A stretch of DNA of 64,000 nt from UBA6772 sp965183875 (GTDB taxonomy: Bacteria; Bacteroidota; Bacteroidia; Flavobacteriales; UBA7430): assembly GCA_965183875.1 (NCBI GenBank), contig CBCYMK010000012.1:62001-126000 (forward strand). The letters are read 5' to 3'. The notes beneath the pieces are model-generated. The model did no database searches and was not told the DNA's origin. It worked only from the letters and a program-made list of their open reading frames with translations. The position numbers were made by a program, and so were the translations under genes. Positions 8,912 to 17,820 of the stretch are shown here, piece by piece (the stretch's first letter is position 1; every line of letters starts with the position of its first letter).

Positions 8912-9009
8912 TAATTATTGCAACATCAATATTACAAATATAGTCAATCCCATCTAAAAAAACGCGTATTGAAACACTAAAAAATAACCTCATTCGTTTT
9001 ACCCAATAG

Positions 9010-9040
9010 TTTTGATAAATCAGCTAATAATTTACTTTTG
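9010..9040 (+). promoter_or_regulatory. Candidate Bacteroidota promoter for the M23 peptidase gene
   Basis: TTTG at 9011-9014 and TACTTTTG at 9033-9040 match the -33 (TTTG) and -7 (TAnnTTTG) consensus with an 18-bp spacer, close to the usual 19. The start codon is at 9068, predicting a leader of about 20 nt. Confidence 0.55.
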
Positions 9041-9067
9041 CATAGTAATATAAAAGTGTGAGATAGA

Positions 9068-10777
9068 ATGAATTGCCTAGCCAAACAATTGATGTTTTTT
9101 TTTATTTTGTGTAGTTTTTCTGTAAACGCACAAAGCCCATATGCTAAAACTAATTTTGGTCCACCTTTAGATATTCCTCTAGTTTTGGCAGGGACCTTTG
9201 GGGAGTTGCGTTCAAATCATTTTCATGCTGGGATAGATATTAAAACCAAAGGTAGGGAAGGATTGCCTATTTTGGCTATTGATAGTGGTTATGTATCTAG
9301 GGTTAAAACACGCCCTGGTGGTTATGGTAAAGCTTTGTATTTAACACACTATAACGGTTATATGTCTGTTTATGCTCATCTACAAAAGTTTGATGCTAAA
9401 GTAGCTTCTTATTTGTTAGATGAACAGTACAGTAAGCAAATGTATTCGGTGGATTTATTCCCCGAAGTAGAGGTTTTTAAATATTACAAAGGAGATACTA
9501 TTGCCTGGTCTGGAAATTCAGGAGGTTCCACTGCACCACATTTGCATTTTGAAATAAGAGACGCCAAAACACAAGAGACTATTAATCCGCTCTTGTTCGG
9601 TTTTAATATTAAAGATACTACCCCGCCTACATTGCGAAACTTACATGTTTATCCACTAGAGAATAATTCAAATGTTAACGGGAGTAAGGATACATTAAGA
9701 ATTCCTATTCATAAAATATCTGCACGTAAGTACAGAATAGATTCTATGGAGATTGTATTAAGTGGTGCTGTAGGATTTGGTGTTGAAGTGTTTGATAGGC
9801 TAGATAATGCTCCAAATAAAAATGGAATTTATAGTATTGAGTTGTTTATAGATTCTGCGTTGGTCTACAAGCATAAAATGGAGCGCTTTTCTTTTTCAGA
9901 AACCCGATATATTAATTCTTTAATGGATTACCATGCGAAGAAAAAATACTCTATCAGACCACAAAAATCATTCAAAGACCCTCATAATAAGCTAAGTGTT
10001 TACGAATTTTTAGAAGATGAAGGTCGCTTAAATTTTGAAGATTATAATTCTCATAATGCTTATTATTTAATTAAAGATTCTGAAGGTAATGAGTCTTCTA
10101 TAAGTTTTGACTTTACCACAGAGAAACCCAAGTCAATTGTTGCCAATACACTCAGGTCTATACCCTTTCTTTATAACCGTGGTAACCAATTTGAAAAAGG
10201 AGATTTTAGTTTAAGCATGCAACCAAATAGCTTGTATAATGATTTGGATTTTAGGTATAAGACAAAAGAGTCTACCGATGCCTTTGTTGCCGATGTTCAC
10301 TGTGTTCACAGTAGTGAGACTCCAGTGCATTCTGCTTTTTCCATTCGTTTAAACTTGCAAGATATAGAAGCTAGTCTACGTTCTAAAACACTACTATGTT
10401 CTGTAGATTCCAAGGGGACTATTTCTTGTTTGTCGAGTACCTGGAGTGGTGATACTTTAATGGCTAAGCCGCGGTCTTTCGGGGATTATAGTGCTGTAAT
10501 TGATACTGTTTCTCCAGAGTTGAAACCTAAGTTTTTTACCTATGATATGTCGGAGGCTCAAAGTATGAGTTTTACTGTAGTTGATGGACTAAGTGGAGTA
10601 AGTACTTATAATGCTTTTGTAGACGGTAAATGGGTGTTGTTAGAATATGACCCAAAGAATAAGCGCTTGACTCATTTTTTTGATGGAAATGTCAGTTCTG
10701 GTAAGCATCTTTTGGAGCTGATAGTAGAAGATTCGGTGAAGAATGAAAAACGTATGGTTTTAGAATTCCTCCGCTAA
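9068..10777 (+). CDS. Secreted M23 family metallopeptidase (LytM domain)
   Basis: A 569-residue exported protein with a signal peptide (residues 1-21, ending NAQ). The M23 domain lies near the N-terminus: H53-A-G-I-D57 gives the first zinc ligands and H158-L-H160 the HxH motif, so the active site looks intact. The remaining 400 or so residues appear beta-rich and have no motif I recognise. Such proteins cleave peptide cross-links in peptidoglycan or act as envelope regulators. It is followed after 22 bp by a TonB-dependent receptor gene on the same strand, a likely operon. Confidence 0.88.
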   Translation: MNCLAKQLMFFFILCSFSVNAQSPYAKTNFGPPLDIPLVLAGTFGELRSNHFHAGIDIKTKGREGLPILAIDSGYVSRVKTRPGGYGKALYLTHYNGYMSVYAHLQKFDAKVASYLLDEQYSKQMYSVDLFPEVEVFKYYKGDTIAWSGNSGGSTAPHLHFEIRDAKTQETINPLLFGFNIKDTTPPTLRNLHVYPLENNSNVNGSKDTLRIPIHKISARKYRIDSMEIVLSGAVGFGVEVFDRLDNAPNKNGIYSIELFIDSALVYKHKMERFSFSETRYINSLMDYHAKKKYSIRPQKSFKDPHNKLSVYEFLEDEGRLNFEDYNSHNAYYLIKDSEGNESSISFDFTTEKPKSIVANTLRSIPFLYNRGNQFEKGDFSLSMQPNSLYNDLDFRYKTKESTDAFVADVHCVHSSETPVHSAFSIRLNLQDIEASLRSKTLLCSVDSKGTISCLSSTWSGDTLMAKPRSFGDYSAVIDTVSPELKPKFFTYDMSEAQSMSFTVVDGLSGVSTYNAFVDGKWVLLEYDPKNKRLTHFFDGNVSSGKHLLELIVEDSVKNEKRMVLEFLR

Positions 10778-10799
10778 AAATATTTTTATCTTCGTGATT

Positions 10800-13208
10800 A
10801 TGTACAGAACTCATTTAAGGATATTATTTCTTGTAATCTCTCTCTTTTTTATTCAATCTTTAACAGCTCAAACATCAAGTGTGTATGGAGTTATTAAAGA
10901 TCAGAGTGGAAATTTTGTGGAGGGCGTTAGCATAGAGTATAAAAGAAAGGGCGCCATTACCGATGTCAATGGTTTTTATTCTTTAAGTGTTCCAAGTGGA
11001 AAACAATTAAATCTTGTGTTTTCACACTTATCCTACGAAAGTCAAATTCATTCTTTTGTTTTAGATTCAGGTGAACAAAAAAAACTAGACCTAGTTTTAA
11101 GTCCTGCCATAAATCAGATTTCTGAAGTTGAATTAATTGATGAAAGCCTAAGGGATCAAAATGTAACCACTTTAGATAAAAAGAATTTAAATATTATTAC
11201 TGGGCCTACTGGTGGAGTAGAAGGTTTAATTTCTACCCTAGCCGGAGTAAGTACAAAAAATGAAATGAGTTCACAGTATTCTGTGCGTGGAGGGAACTTT
11301 GATGAAAATCTAGTCTATGTAAATGGGTTTGAAATTTACCGGCCCTTTTTAGTGCGTAGTGGAGAGCAAGAAGGTTTGAGTTTTGTGAACTCAGATATGG
11401 TAGAAAACATCACCTTTTCGTCTGGTGGATTTGATGCTAAATATGGAGATAAACTGTCTTCTGTTTTAGATATTCAATACAAAGATCCAAAAGCGTGGAA
11501 GAGTCATCTTACTTTGAGTTTTCTTGGAGTTAATGCCACTGTTGAGGGGGTTAGTAAATCTAAACGATGGTCGCATATTACGAGTTTTAGACAAAAGACA
11601 AATCAGTTTTTATTGAATAGTCTAGATACTAAATCGACTTACAGACCTAGCTTTAAAGATCTACAATCCTTAAATATTTACCATTTTAATTCCTCAATGA
11701 AACTGAGCTTGTTGGGGCATTATTCTGCGAATACCTATCAGTCGAATCCAGAAACTAGACAGAGTGATTTTGGAACCATCGATAAGCCACTGCGCTTAAA
11801 TATTTATTTTGAAGGTCAAGAAAAGGACTCCTATGAAAGTGGTATGGGGGCTGCGAGATTCGATTACCAAATCCACGATAGCCTGAATATGAGTTTGTCT
11901 GCTTCTATATTTCAAACCAGTGAAGAAGAGTTTTACGATGTTGAAGCTCAGTACTGGTTAGGTTCTTTGGATAATAGTTTAGGTTCAGAGAATTTTGGTG
12001 AAGTGGTAGATAATAGAGGTGTAGGTGGCTATTTGCGTCATGCCAGAAACGAGCTTTTTGCGCAGGTTTATAATGCTCAATACCGAGGTAAATTATTTAA
12101 ACAAAATTCTAATTTAGAGTGGGGTGCAAAATACCAACACGAACTTATTGATGATAGATTACGTGAGTGGCAATTAATTGATTCTTCAGGTTTTTCTACT
12201 CCTCAAGGGGTAGATACTTTGCTTGAGCTATTTGAGTTTGTACATGCAGAAAATGAATTGAATTCTAGTAGGTATAGTGCTTTTGTGCAGCAAAGTGGTT
12301 TTTTTACCGGAGATAGTATGCGCTTTACTTATTCGGTAGGTCTAAGGTCTCAGTATTGGTCATTGAATAATGAGTTTTTCTTGTCGCCTAGAGCTTCTAT
12401 AAGTTATTTGCCAAATTGGCGTAAAGATGTGCTTTTTCGCGCTTCGGTGGGTTCTTATAATCAATCGCCATTTTATAGAGAGTTAAGAGATAAGCAGGGA
12501 CTACTTTATACCAACTTAAAGGCGCAAAAATCTATTCATTTGGTGCTTTCTGCAGATTATAATTTCACTTCGTGGAATAGGCCGTTTAAGTTTGTAGGTG
12601 AATTGTACTATAAAAAGCTAAACGATATTATTCCTTATGAAATTGATAATTTAAGGATTCGTTATTTGCCAGAACAAACGGCTAGTGGTTATACTCGAGG
12701 GATAGACTTACGTGTTAATGGAGAGTTCGTTCCTGGAGTGGAGTCTTGGGCAAGCTTATCGCTAATGTCTTCTAAAGAAGATATTGCCAACGATGGGCAC
12801 GGTTATATACCTAGACCAACAGATCAGCGTTGTAGTTTTTCGATGTTCTTTCAAGACTATTTACCCAATAGACCTTCTTATAAAATGAATTTAAAATTAC
12901 ATTATAGTAGTGGTTTGCCTACTGGTGCTTTAAATTCTGAGCGGTATGAGCAAACGGTTCGTATACCCTCATATAAAAGGGTAGATATTGGCTTTTCTAA
13001 GATAGTGAAAGAGGGTGATTTAGGCTCTAAATCAAACTTATTAAAACATTTTAATTCTCTTGTAATAAGTGCGGAGGTGTTTAATTTATTGGGTATCAGA
13101 AATACGATCTCTTATTTATGGGTAACCGACGTGGTTCAGAATCAGTATGCGGTGCCAAACTATTTAACTACCCGTTTATTGAATCTTAAAGTTCAAGCAA
13201 AGTTTTAA
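10800..13208 (+). CDS. TonB-dependent receptor with N-terminal carboxypeptidase-regulatory-like domain
   Basis: An outer-membrane receptor of about 802 residues. After a signal peptide ending SLTAQ comes a CarboxypepD_reg-like beta-sandwich (about residues 25-110, with GVIKDQSGNFVEGVSIEYK and GAITDVNGFYSLSVPSG). The plug domain follows (GPTGGVEGLISTLAGVSTK, MSSQYSVRGGNFDENLVYVN), then a beta-barrel ending in a C-terminal Phe. I chose the ATG at 10800 over a GTG at 10794. There is no SusD partner next to it, so the substrate is unknown and need not be a glycan. It may act with the M23 peptidase encoded just upstream. Confidence 0.88.
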   Translation: MYRTHLRILFLVISLFFIQSLTAQTSSVYGVIKDQSGNFVEGVSIEYKRKGAITDVNGFYSLSVPSGKQLNLVFSHLSYESQIHSFVLDSGEQKKLDLVLSPAINQISEVELIDESLRDQNVTTLDKKNLNIITGPTGGVEGLISTLAGVSTKNEMSSQYSVRGGNFDENLVYVNGFEIYRPFLVRSGEQEGLSFVNSDMVENITFSSGGFDAKYGDKLSSVLDIQYKDPKAWKSHLTLSFLGVNATVEGVSKSKRWSHITSFRQKTNQFLLNSLDTKSTYRPSFKDLQSLNIYHFNSSMKLSLLGHYSANTYQSNPETRQSDFGTIDKPLRLNIYFEGQEKDSYESGMGAARFDYQIHDSLNMSLSASIFQTSEEEFYDVEAQYWLGSLDNSLGSENFGEVVDNRGVGGYLRHARNELFAQVYNAQYRGKLFKQNSNLEWGAKYQHELIDDRLREWQLIDSSGFSTPQGVDTLLELFEFVHAENELNSSRYSAFVQQSGFFTGDSMRFTYSVGLRSQYWSLNNEFFLSPRASISYLPNWRKDVLFRASVGSYNQSPFYRELRDKQGLLYTNLKAQKSIHLVLSADYNFTSWNRPFKFVGELYYKKLNDIIPYEIDNLRIRYLPEQTASGYTRGIDLRVNGEFVPGVESWASLSLMSSKEDIANDGHGYIPRPTDQRCSFSMFFQDYLPNRPSYKMNLKLHYSSGLPTGALNSERYEQTVRIPSYKRVDIGFSKIVKEGDLGSKSNLLKHFNSLVISAEVFNLLGIRNTISYLWVTDVVQNQYAVPNYLTTRLLNLKVQAKF

Positions 13209-13399
13209 TTAGTTAGAAAATTAAATATTCTCAAAGTAGTTTTTAGGTCAATGATCGTTAAAGGCAAGGTTAGTTTTAAATGTAAAACCAATTGTCACCT
13301 TGAGGCTAACCGATGCTCTCCATTCGGGGAAGGCTTCGATAAATCTCATCTGAAAATAACTAGACTGTTTCCTGTATTCTTATTCCTTAGACCCTTTCT
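13209..13399. other. Intergenic stretch without a supported gene
   Basis: Between the TonB receptor and the htpG promoter. One 67-codon open frame (13251-13454) runs through the promoter-like sites and has no recognisable protein features. Text around 13280-13350 faintly resembles degenerate dispersed intergenic elements of flavobacteria, but no clear hairpin or repeat copy is visible in the window. Confidence 0.4.
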
Positions 13400-13414
13400 C
13401 TGCCAATCTGACAG
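13400..13414. promoter_or_regulatory. Near-palindromic operator candidate upstream of htpG
   Basis: CTGCCA-ATC-TGACAG is an inverted repeat with one mismatch, centred about 25 bp upstream of the sigma-54-like box. It could be an activator or repressor site for the heat-shock gene. Confidence 0.35.
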
Positions 13415-13424
13415 AGTAAATGCA

Positions 13425-13441
13425 TTGGCACAGGAATTGAA
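13425..13441 (+). promoter_or_regulatory. Sigma-54-like (-24/-12) promoter of htpG
   Basis: TTGGCAC, five bases, then TTGAA fits the -24/-12 consensus TGGCAC-N5-TTGCA at all but one core position. The -12 element lies about 40 nt upstream of the htpG ATG, placing a transcript start near 13451. No matching TAnnTTTG box is seen between here and the gene. Confidence 0.5.
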
Positions 13442-13480
13442 TAAGGGCTCGTAGAAAAAAACTAAAAATTATATAAGCTT

Positions 13481-15362
13481 ATGGCTACTGGTAAAATTAA
13501 TGTAACGGCGGATAATATATTCCCAATCATCAAAAAATTCTTGTATTCAGATCACGAAATCTTCTTGAGAGAGTTGGTTTCTAATGCAGTTGATGCAAGT
13601 TCAAAATTAAAAACTCTTTCTTCTATTGGCGAGGTGAAAGGTGCAATTGGCGATCTTCGTGTAGAAGTAAAGCTAGACAAGGAAAAGAAAACCTTAACCA
13701 TCTCTGATAATGGTATAGGGATGAGTTCTGAGGAGGTTGAGAAGTATATCAATCAATTGGCTTTTTCTGGAGCAGAAGAGTTTCTAAGCAAATATGAAGA
13801 AAAAGCTGAAGGTACAGGAATTATTGGGCACTTTGGTTTAGGTTTCTACTCTGCTTTTATGGTTGCCGAAAGAGTTGAGATTTTCACTAAATCTCATCTA
13901 GGTACTCCTGCAGTCCGTTGGGAATGCGACGGTTCTCCTGAATTTACTTTAGAGCAAACAGAAAAAGAGAGTAGAGGTACTGATATTGTACTTCATATAG
14001 CAGAAGACTCTTTGGAGTTTTTAGAAGATGCTCGAATTACAGAATTATTAAACAAGTACTGTAAGTTCTTGCCGGTAGCTATTAAGTATGGTACCAAAGA
14101 AATCACCAATACTGAGGGTGAAGGTGATGATGCTAAAGAAATAAAGGAAACCGTTGATAATATTATCAATAATCCTACTCCTGCATGGACTAAAACGCCT
14201 TCAGATTTAACAGATGCAGATTATGGTTCGTTCCATAAGGAATTGTATCCGATGAATTTTGAAGAGCCTTTATTTCATATTCACTTAAATGTAGACTATC
14301 CATTTAACTTAACAGGTGTTTTATACTTCCCTAAGTTGAAGCAGAATATGGATATGAATAAAAATCGTATCCAGTTATACTGTAACCAAGTATATGTTAC
14401 TGATTCTGTAGAAGGTATTGTACCAGAATTCTTAACGATGTTGCAAGGGGTGATCGATTCTCCAGATATTCCCTTAAACGTTTCTCGTTCTTATTTACAA
14501 GCTGATGCTAGTGTAAAGAAAATCTCTTCACACATTACTAAAAAAGTAGCTGATAAATTAAATGAGATGTTTAAATCTGACCGTAAATCTTTTGAAGAGA
14601 AGTGGGAAGATATGAAGGTGATTGTGGAGTATGGAATGCTCTCAGAAAAGAAATTCTACGACAAAGCTGAGAAATTCGCACTTTACCAAAATGTAGATGG
14701 AGCTTTTGCTACTTGGAGTGAGTATATAGAGAAAATCAAAGTTAATCAGGTTGATAAAGACGGAAAAACTGTAGTCCTTTATACCAACGATAAAGAAGCA
14801 CAACACAGTTATATTGCTGATGCTAAAGAAAAAGCTTACGATGTGTTGGTTTTAGATGGTCCTATCATTTCTCACCTTATTCAAAAGCTAGAAGCAGAAA
14901 AGGAAAATGTTTCTTTTGTTCGTGTTGATGGTGATACAGTAGAGAAGTTGATTAAAAAGGACGAAGAGATTCCTTCGGTACTTTCTGAAGATGATGAGAA
15001 GTCGTTGAAGGAAGCTATTGAGTCTGTAGTGAAGAAAGAAGAGTACGCAGTACAGTTCGAAAGCTTAAGTCCTAGTGCGTCCCCTTTCACGATTACTCGT
15101 TCAGAATTTATGCGTCGTATGAAGGAGATGAGTGCTTCTGGTGGAGGTGGAATGTTTGGTATGGGGGAATATGCCAGAGATTTTCAATATAGTAGTAAAT
15201 GGTAACCATCCTTTAGTAGCTAAGATACTAGCAGAAAAAGACAGCACAAACCAAACTGCAATGATAAAAGGAGCAACCGACCTTGCTAAATTATCGCAAG
15301 GCTTATTAAAAGGTGAAGCTTTAACTTCGTTCATTAAAAATTGCTACAACGATTTGATGTAG
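13481..15362 (+). CDS. htpG: Chaperone protein HtpG (Hsp90), interrupted by a single-base frameshift
   Basis: Bacterial Hsp90. The N-terminal ATPase is intact: E31, N35 and D38 in RELVSNAVDAS, D76-N-G-I-G-M81, and the lid glycines around G113-G121 (GIIGHFGLGF). The middle and most of the C-terminal dimerisation domain follow. The first frame stops at 15205, but the expected C-terminal sequence (NMPEIFNIVVNGNHPLVAKI onward) continues in another frame to the stop at 15360-15362. Removing one G from the G5 run at 15163-15167 restores a normal protein of about 626 residues. Because the lost tail is part of the dimer interface and the lesion is in a homopolymer, an assembly error is the likeliest explanation. 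A sigma-54-like promoter lies upstream and a strong terminator downstream. Confidence 0.93.
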
Positions 15363-15381
15363 TTTTATTCAGTACTATTTA

Positions 15382-15419
15382 AAGGGCTTTCCATAGATAT
15401 GGAAAGCCCTTTTTTTTTT
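15382..15419 (+). terminator. Rho-independent terminator after htpG
   Basis: An 11-bp perfect stem (AAGGGCTTTCC / GGAAAGCCCTT) with an 8-nt loop is followed by a run of T. It begins about 20 bp after the frame-corrected htpG stop. Confidence 0.9.
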
Positions 15420-15470
15420 GGAATAATTTTTGATGAACTTTTCTGGTATAATGCTAAATTAAAGCTAGTT

Positions 15471-15816
15471 ATGAAAAAGTTATTGTTTATTTCGATGTTA
15501 AGTGTATTCGCTGTTTTTAGTTCTTGTGATGAGGACGAAGTTGTAGAATCTCAAATTGATTTTTTGTTTAAAGAAACTGGATGTTCAAATCCATGGCATT
15601 CTTCGGATAACTATTCAGATGAAGAGTATCTGCAGGTGAATTAATAATTATTTGATAACAGATTTAGGGGTCGATTTTCAAGGTTTGCATATTACCGACG
15701 ATGGAGTTGCTCAAGGTTGTGAAGCTTGTCATTGTTTGTCTGGTAATATAATTCGTCTTTCAGCTGACGAAGAGTATTCTGAAACACTTATTGGGGTTGG
15801 TTTTGAGTTAGATTAA
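15471..15816 (+). pseudogene. Small lipoprotein, frameshifted upstream copy of a tandem pair
   Basis: The reading frame starts MKKLLFISMLSVFAVFSSCD, a lipoprotein signal with the lipobox Cys, then runs into a stop at 15642-15644. Reading on after skipping one base near 15639 recovers a sequence (INNYLITDLGVDFQG ... CEACHCLSGNIIRLSADEE) aligning over its length with the intact downstream gene at 15829. Both keep a C-x2-C-x-C cluster. About 10 bp upstream and 45 bp into the coding region are nearly identical between copies, so this is a tandem duplication. Whether the one-base change is real decay or an assembly error is open, as other frame disruptions occur nearby. Function unknown. Confidence 0.72.
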
Positions 15817-15828
15817 TTAAAGCTAGTT

Positions 15829-16173
15829 ATGAAAAAGTTATTGTTTATTTCGATGTTAAGTTTATTTACTCTGATGCTGGCTTGCAAAGGTGCAGAGCCC
15901 GTTTATCCTCAAATTGATTTCTTATTTAAAGAAACGCAATGTGCAAATCCATGGGGTAGTATTGTGACTCCAGAATGGACAAGAGAACAGATTGTTAGTT
16001 ATTATTTAACAGATGTTCTTGAGGTGGAGTTTTCTGATTTAAGTATTGCGAGTGATGGAGAGGCAGAGTTGTGTGCAGCCTGTGTATGCTTAACCGGCGA
16101 TAATATTCGAATTTCTGCAGATGAAGAATTCTCAGAAATTCTTTTAGAAAACGGATTTGAAATTGAAGAATAG
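15829..16173 (+). CDS. Small lipoprotein with C-x2-C-x-C cluster, function unknown
   Basis: A 114-residue predicted lipoprotein (signal 1-18, lipid-attachment Cys in LMLACKG). The mature part contains QIDFLFKETQCANPWG, then an acidic region and a CAACVCLTGDNIRISADEE segment close to the C-terminus. The four mature cysteines may bind metal or form disulfides. It is the intact member of a tandem pair with the frameshifted gene upstream, with 12 bp between them, and is followed by its own terminator. I do not recognise the family. Confidence 0.7.
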   Translation: MKKLLFISMLSLFTLMLACKGAEPVYPQIDFLFKETQCANPWGSIVTPEWTREQIVSYYLTDVLEVEFSDLSIASDGEAELCAACVCLTGDNIRISADEEFSEILLENGFEIEE

Positions 16174-16200
16174 AAAAAGCACCCTAGGGTGCTTTTTTTA
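16174..16200 (+). terminator. Rho-independent terminator after the lipoprotein gene
   Basis: AAAAAGCACC, a CTAG loop and GGTGCTTTTTT form a 10-bp stem with a T tract, starting immediately after the stop codon. Confidence 0.85.
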
Positions 16201-16587
16201 TGAATATAATCTGTTTTACGGAATGTGAGTTTTTTCTTGGAGACCCATCCGTAAGCTACAGATTTTCACACAGAGATACACAGAGAAAAATGAGATTCAC
16301 AGAGGGGTGAAAACGGTCCATGTTGATTTACTTTTCTTTTTTACCCGTCCTCCATTCTTTTAGAGAAAGAAACGTATAAAATGAGCGTTGCAAAATGCTG
16401 TTTGAATTCAGCAACCGAAGAGAGCTGAATGAGTTCATTTTGATAGCCATTTTAAAGATTCTGAAACGTTAAAAAAGAATTGAAGACATGATTTTTCGTT
16501 CTTTTCATCAAGAAAAGTACAAGAGAAAATAGTATAAATTGAGGTTTAGAGATGTCTAATCAAGGTGAGTGTAATTTATCTTAACCA
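16201..16587. other. Non-coding gap between convergent genes
   Basis: About 390 bp with no supported ORF or RNA. A stretch near 16265-16305 contains a short internal direct repeat (CACAGAGATACACAGAG followed by ATTCACAGAG) of a kind often seen in degenerate intergenic elements. I see no terminator for mnmA here. Confidence 0.4.
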
Positions 16588-17781
16588 TCAACTAATCACT
16601 CCCGAACCCAAAAGCTCATCCTCATTATACCAAGCTACAAATTGCCCAGGGGCTATCCCTCTTTGATCGTTTTCGAAAATAATGTAAAGCCCATCTTCCT
16701 TTTGGTGAAGTATCGCTTTCTCTAAAGGTTGCCTGTAACGAATACGAGATAGTACTTCTAGGCTTTCTCCATCTTCTAATTTTAAGTCCTCACGTACCCA
16801 GTGAATGTCGCTGTTTGGGACTTTTAATCCGGGTCTGTATAAGCCTGGGTGATTGGTTCCTTGTCCAACATAAATGGTGTTGGTTTTGGTATCTGTATCA
16901 ATTACAAAAAGAGGTTCTACTTTACCTCCTACATTCATCCCCTTTCGCTGTCCAATAGTAAAATAATGTGCACCATTATGTTCGCCAACTTTTTCGCCTA
17001 ATTCGGGAGTGTATATATAGTCCTGGCTTAAACTCTGGAGTGCTTGGAGTGCAGTGTTGTCTTTATTGAATTCCTTATTATTTTTAAAAAGAGGGTGCTC
17101 TTTTTCAATCTCTATAATATTCCCCTTTTTAGGTTTTAGTTGTTGCTGTAGGAATTCGGGTAGTTTCACTTTTCCAATAAAGCAAAGCCCTTGAGAATCT
17201 TTTTTTTCTGCTGTGCTCAACCCTGCTTCTGCAGCAATTCTACGCACTTCAGATTTCTCTAAATTCCCTACAGGAAATAGGGCCTTCGAAAGTTGTTCTT
17301 GATTGAGTTGGCATAAGAAATAGCTTTGGTCTTTCTTCTTGTCTACACCTGCCTTTAATTGATAGGTTTCTTTGCCGTTTTCTTCAATAATATCTTTTCT
17401 ACAGTAATGCCCCGTTGCCACGAAATCTGCATTTAGTTTTAAGGCCGCTTTTAAGAAAATATCAAATTTTATTTCACGGTTACAGAGTACGTCAGGGTTG
17501 GGTGTCCTCCCTCTTTTGTATTCTTCAAACATATAGTCAACTATACGTTCTTTGTAGTCTTCGCTAAGGTCAATTGTTTGGTAGGGTATTCCGAGAGTTT
17601 CGGCTACTGCCATAGCGTCGTTGCTGTCTTCTATCCATGGACATTCCTTAGAAATGGTAACGGATGTGTCGTGCCAGTTTTTCATAAACAAGCCTATAAC
17701 TTCGTAACCCTCTTGTTGTAATAGGTAGGCGGCAACACTTGAGTCTACTCCGCCAGAAAGACCAACAACTACTCTCTTCAT
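16588..17781 (-). CDS. mnmA: tRNA-specific 2-thiouridylase MnmA
   Basis: A 397-residue enzyme that makes 2-thiouridine at the wobble base U34 of tRNA Lys, Glu and Gln, using ATP and a persulfide sulfur. The ATP pyrophosphatase loop is S9-G-G-V-D-S-S15. The catalytic cysteines are C100 in NPDVLCNREIKF and C200 in DSQGLCFIGK. The TGHY motif and the C-terminal beta-barrel region are present. The length fits the somewhat longer Bacteroidota version. It is transcribed toward the 16.2-16.6 kb gap. Confidence 0.96.
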   Translation of the reverse strand: MKRVVVGLSGGVDSSVAAYLLQQEGYEVIGLFMKNWHDTSVTISKECPWIEDSNDAMAVAETLGIPYQTIDLSEDYKERIVDYMFEEYKRGRTPNPDVLCNREIKFDIFLKAALKLNADFVATGHYCRKDIIEENGKETYQLKAGVDKKKDQSYFLCQLNQEQLSKALFPVGNLEKSEVRRIAAEAGLSTAEKKDSQGLCFIGKVKLPEFLQQQLKPKKGNIIEIEKEHPLFKNNKEFNKDNTALQALQSLSQDYIYTPELGEKVGEHNGAHYFTIGQRKGMNVGGKVEPLFVIDTDTKTNTIYVGQGTNHPGLYRPGLKVPNSDIHWVREDLKLEDGESLEVLSRIRYRQPLEKAILHQKEDGLYIIFENDQRGIAPGQFVAWYNEDELLGSGVIS

Positions 17782-17797
17782 AGTGATATATTTAAGG

Positions 17798-17805
17798 CAA
17801 AGATA
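17798..17805 (-). promoter_or_regulatory. Candidate -7 box for mnmA
   Basis: The minus-strand octamer TATCTTTG matches TAnnTTTG and ends about 16 nt before the mnmA ATG. No convincing -33 box is seen at the usual distance. Confidence 0.4.
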
Positions 17806-17820
17806 CTTATAAGAATAGGA

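Noticed and set aside
13251..13454. 67-codon open frame before htpG
   Set aside because: It overlaps the sigma-54-like promoter and dyad, has no recognisable protein features and no start context; most likely chance.
15163..15167. Programmed ribosomal frameshift in htpG
   Set aside because: No slippery heptamer with downstream structure is obvious, the family is not known to use recoding, and three similar breaks lie nearby; an assembly indel is simpler.
15399..15470. Upstream start for the first small lipoprotein
   Set aside because: It would begin in the htpG terminator and precede the signal peptide; the ATG at 15471 matches the paralogue.
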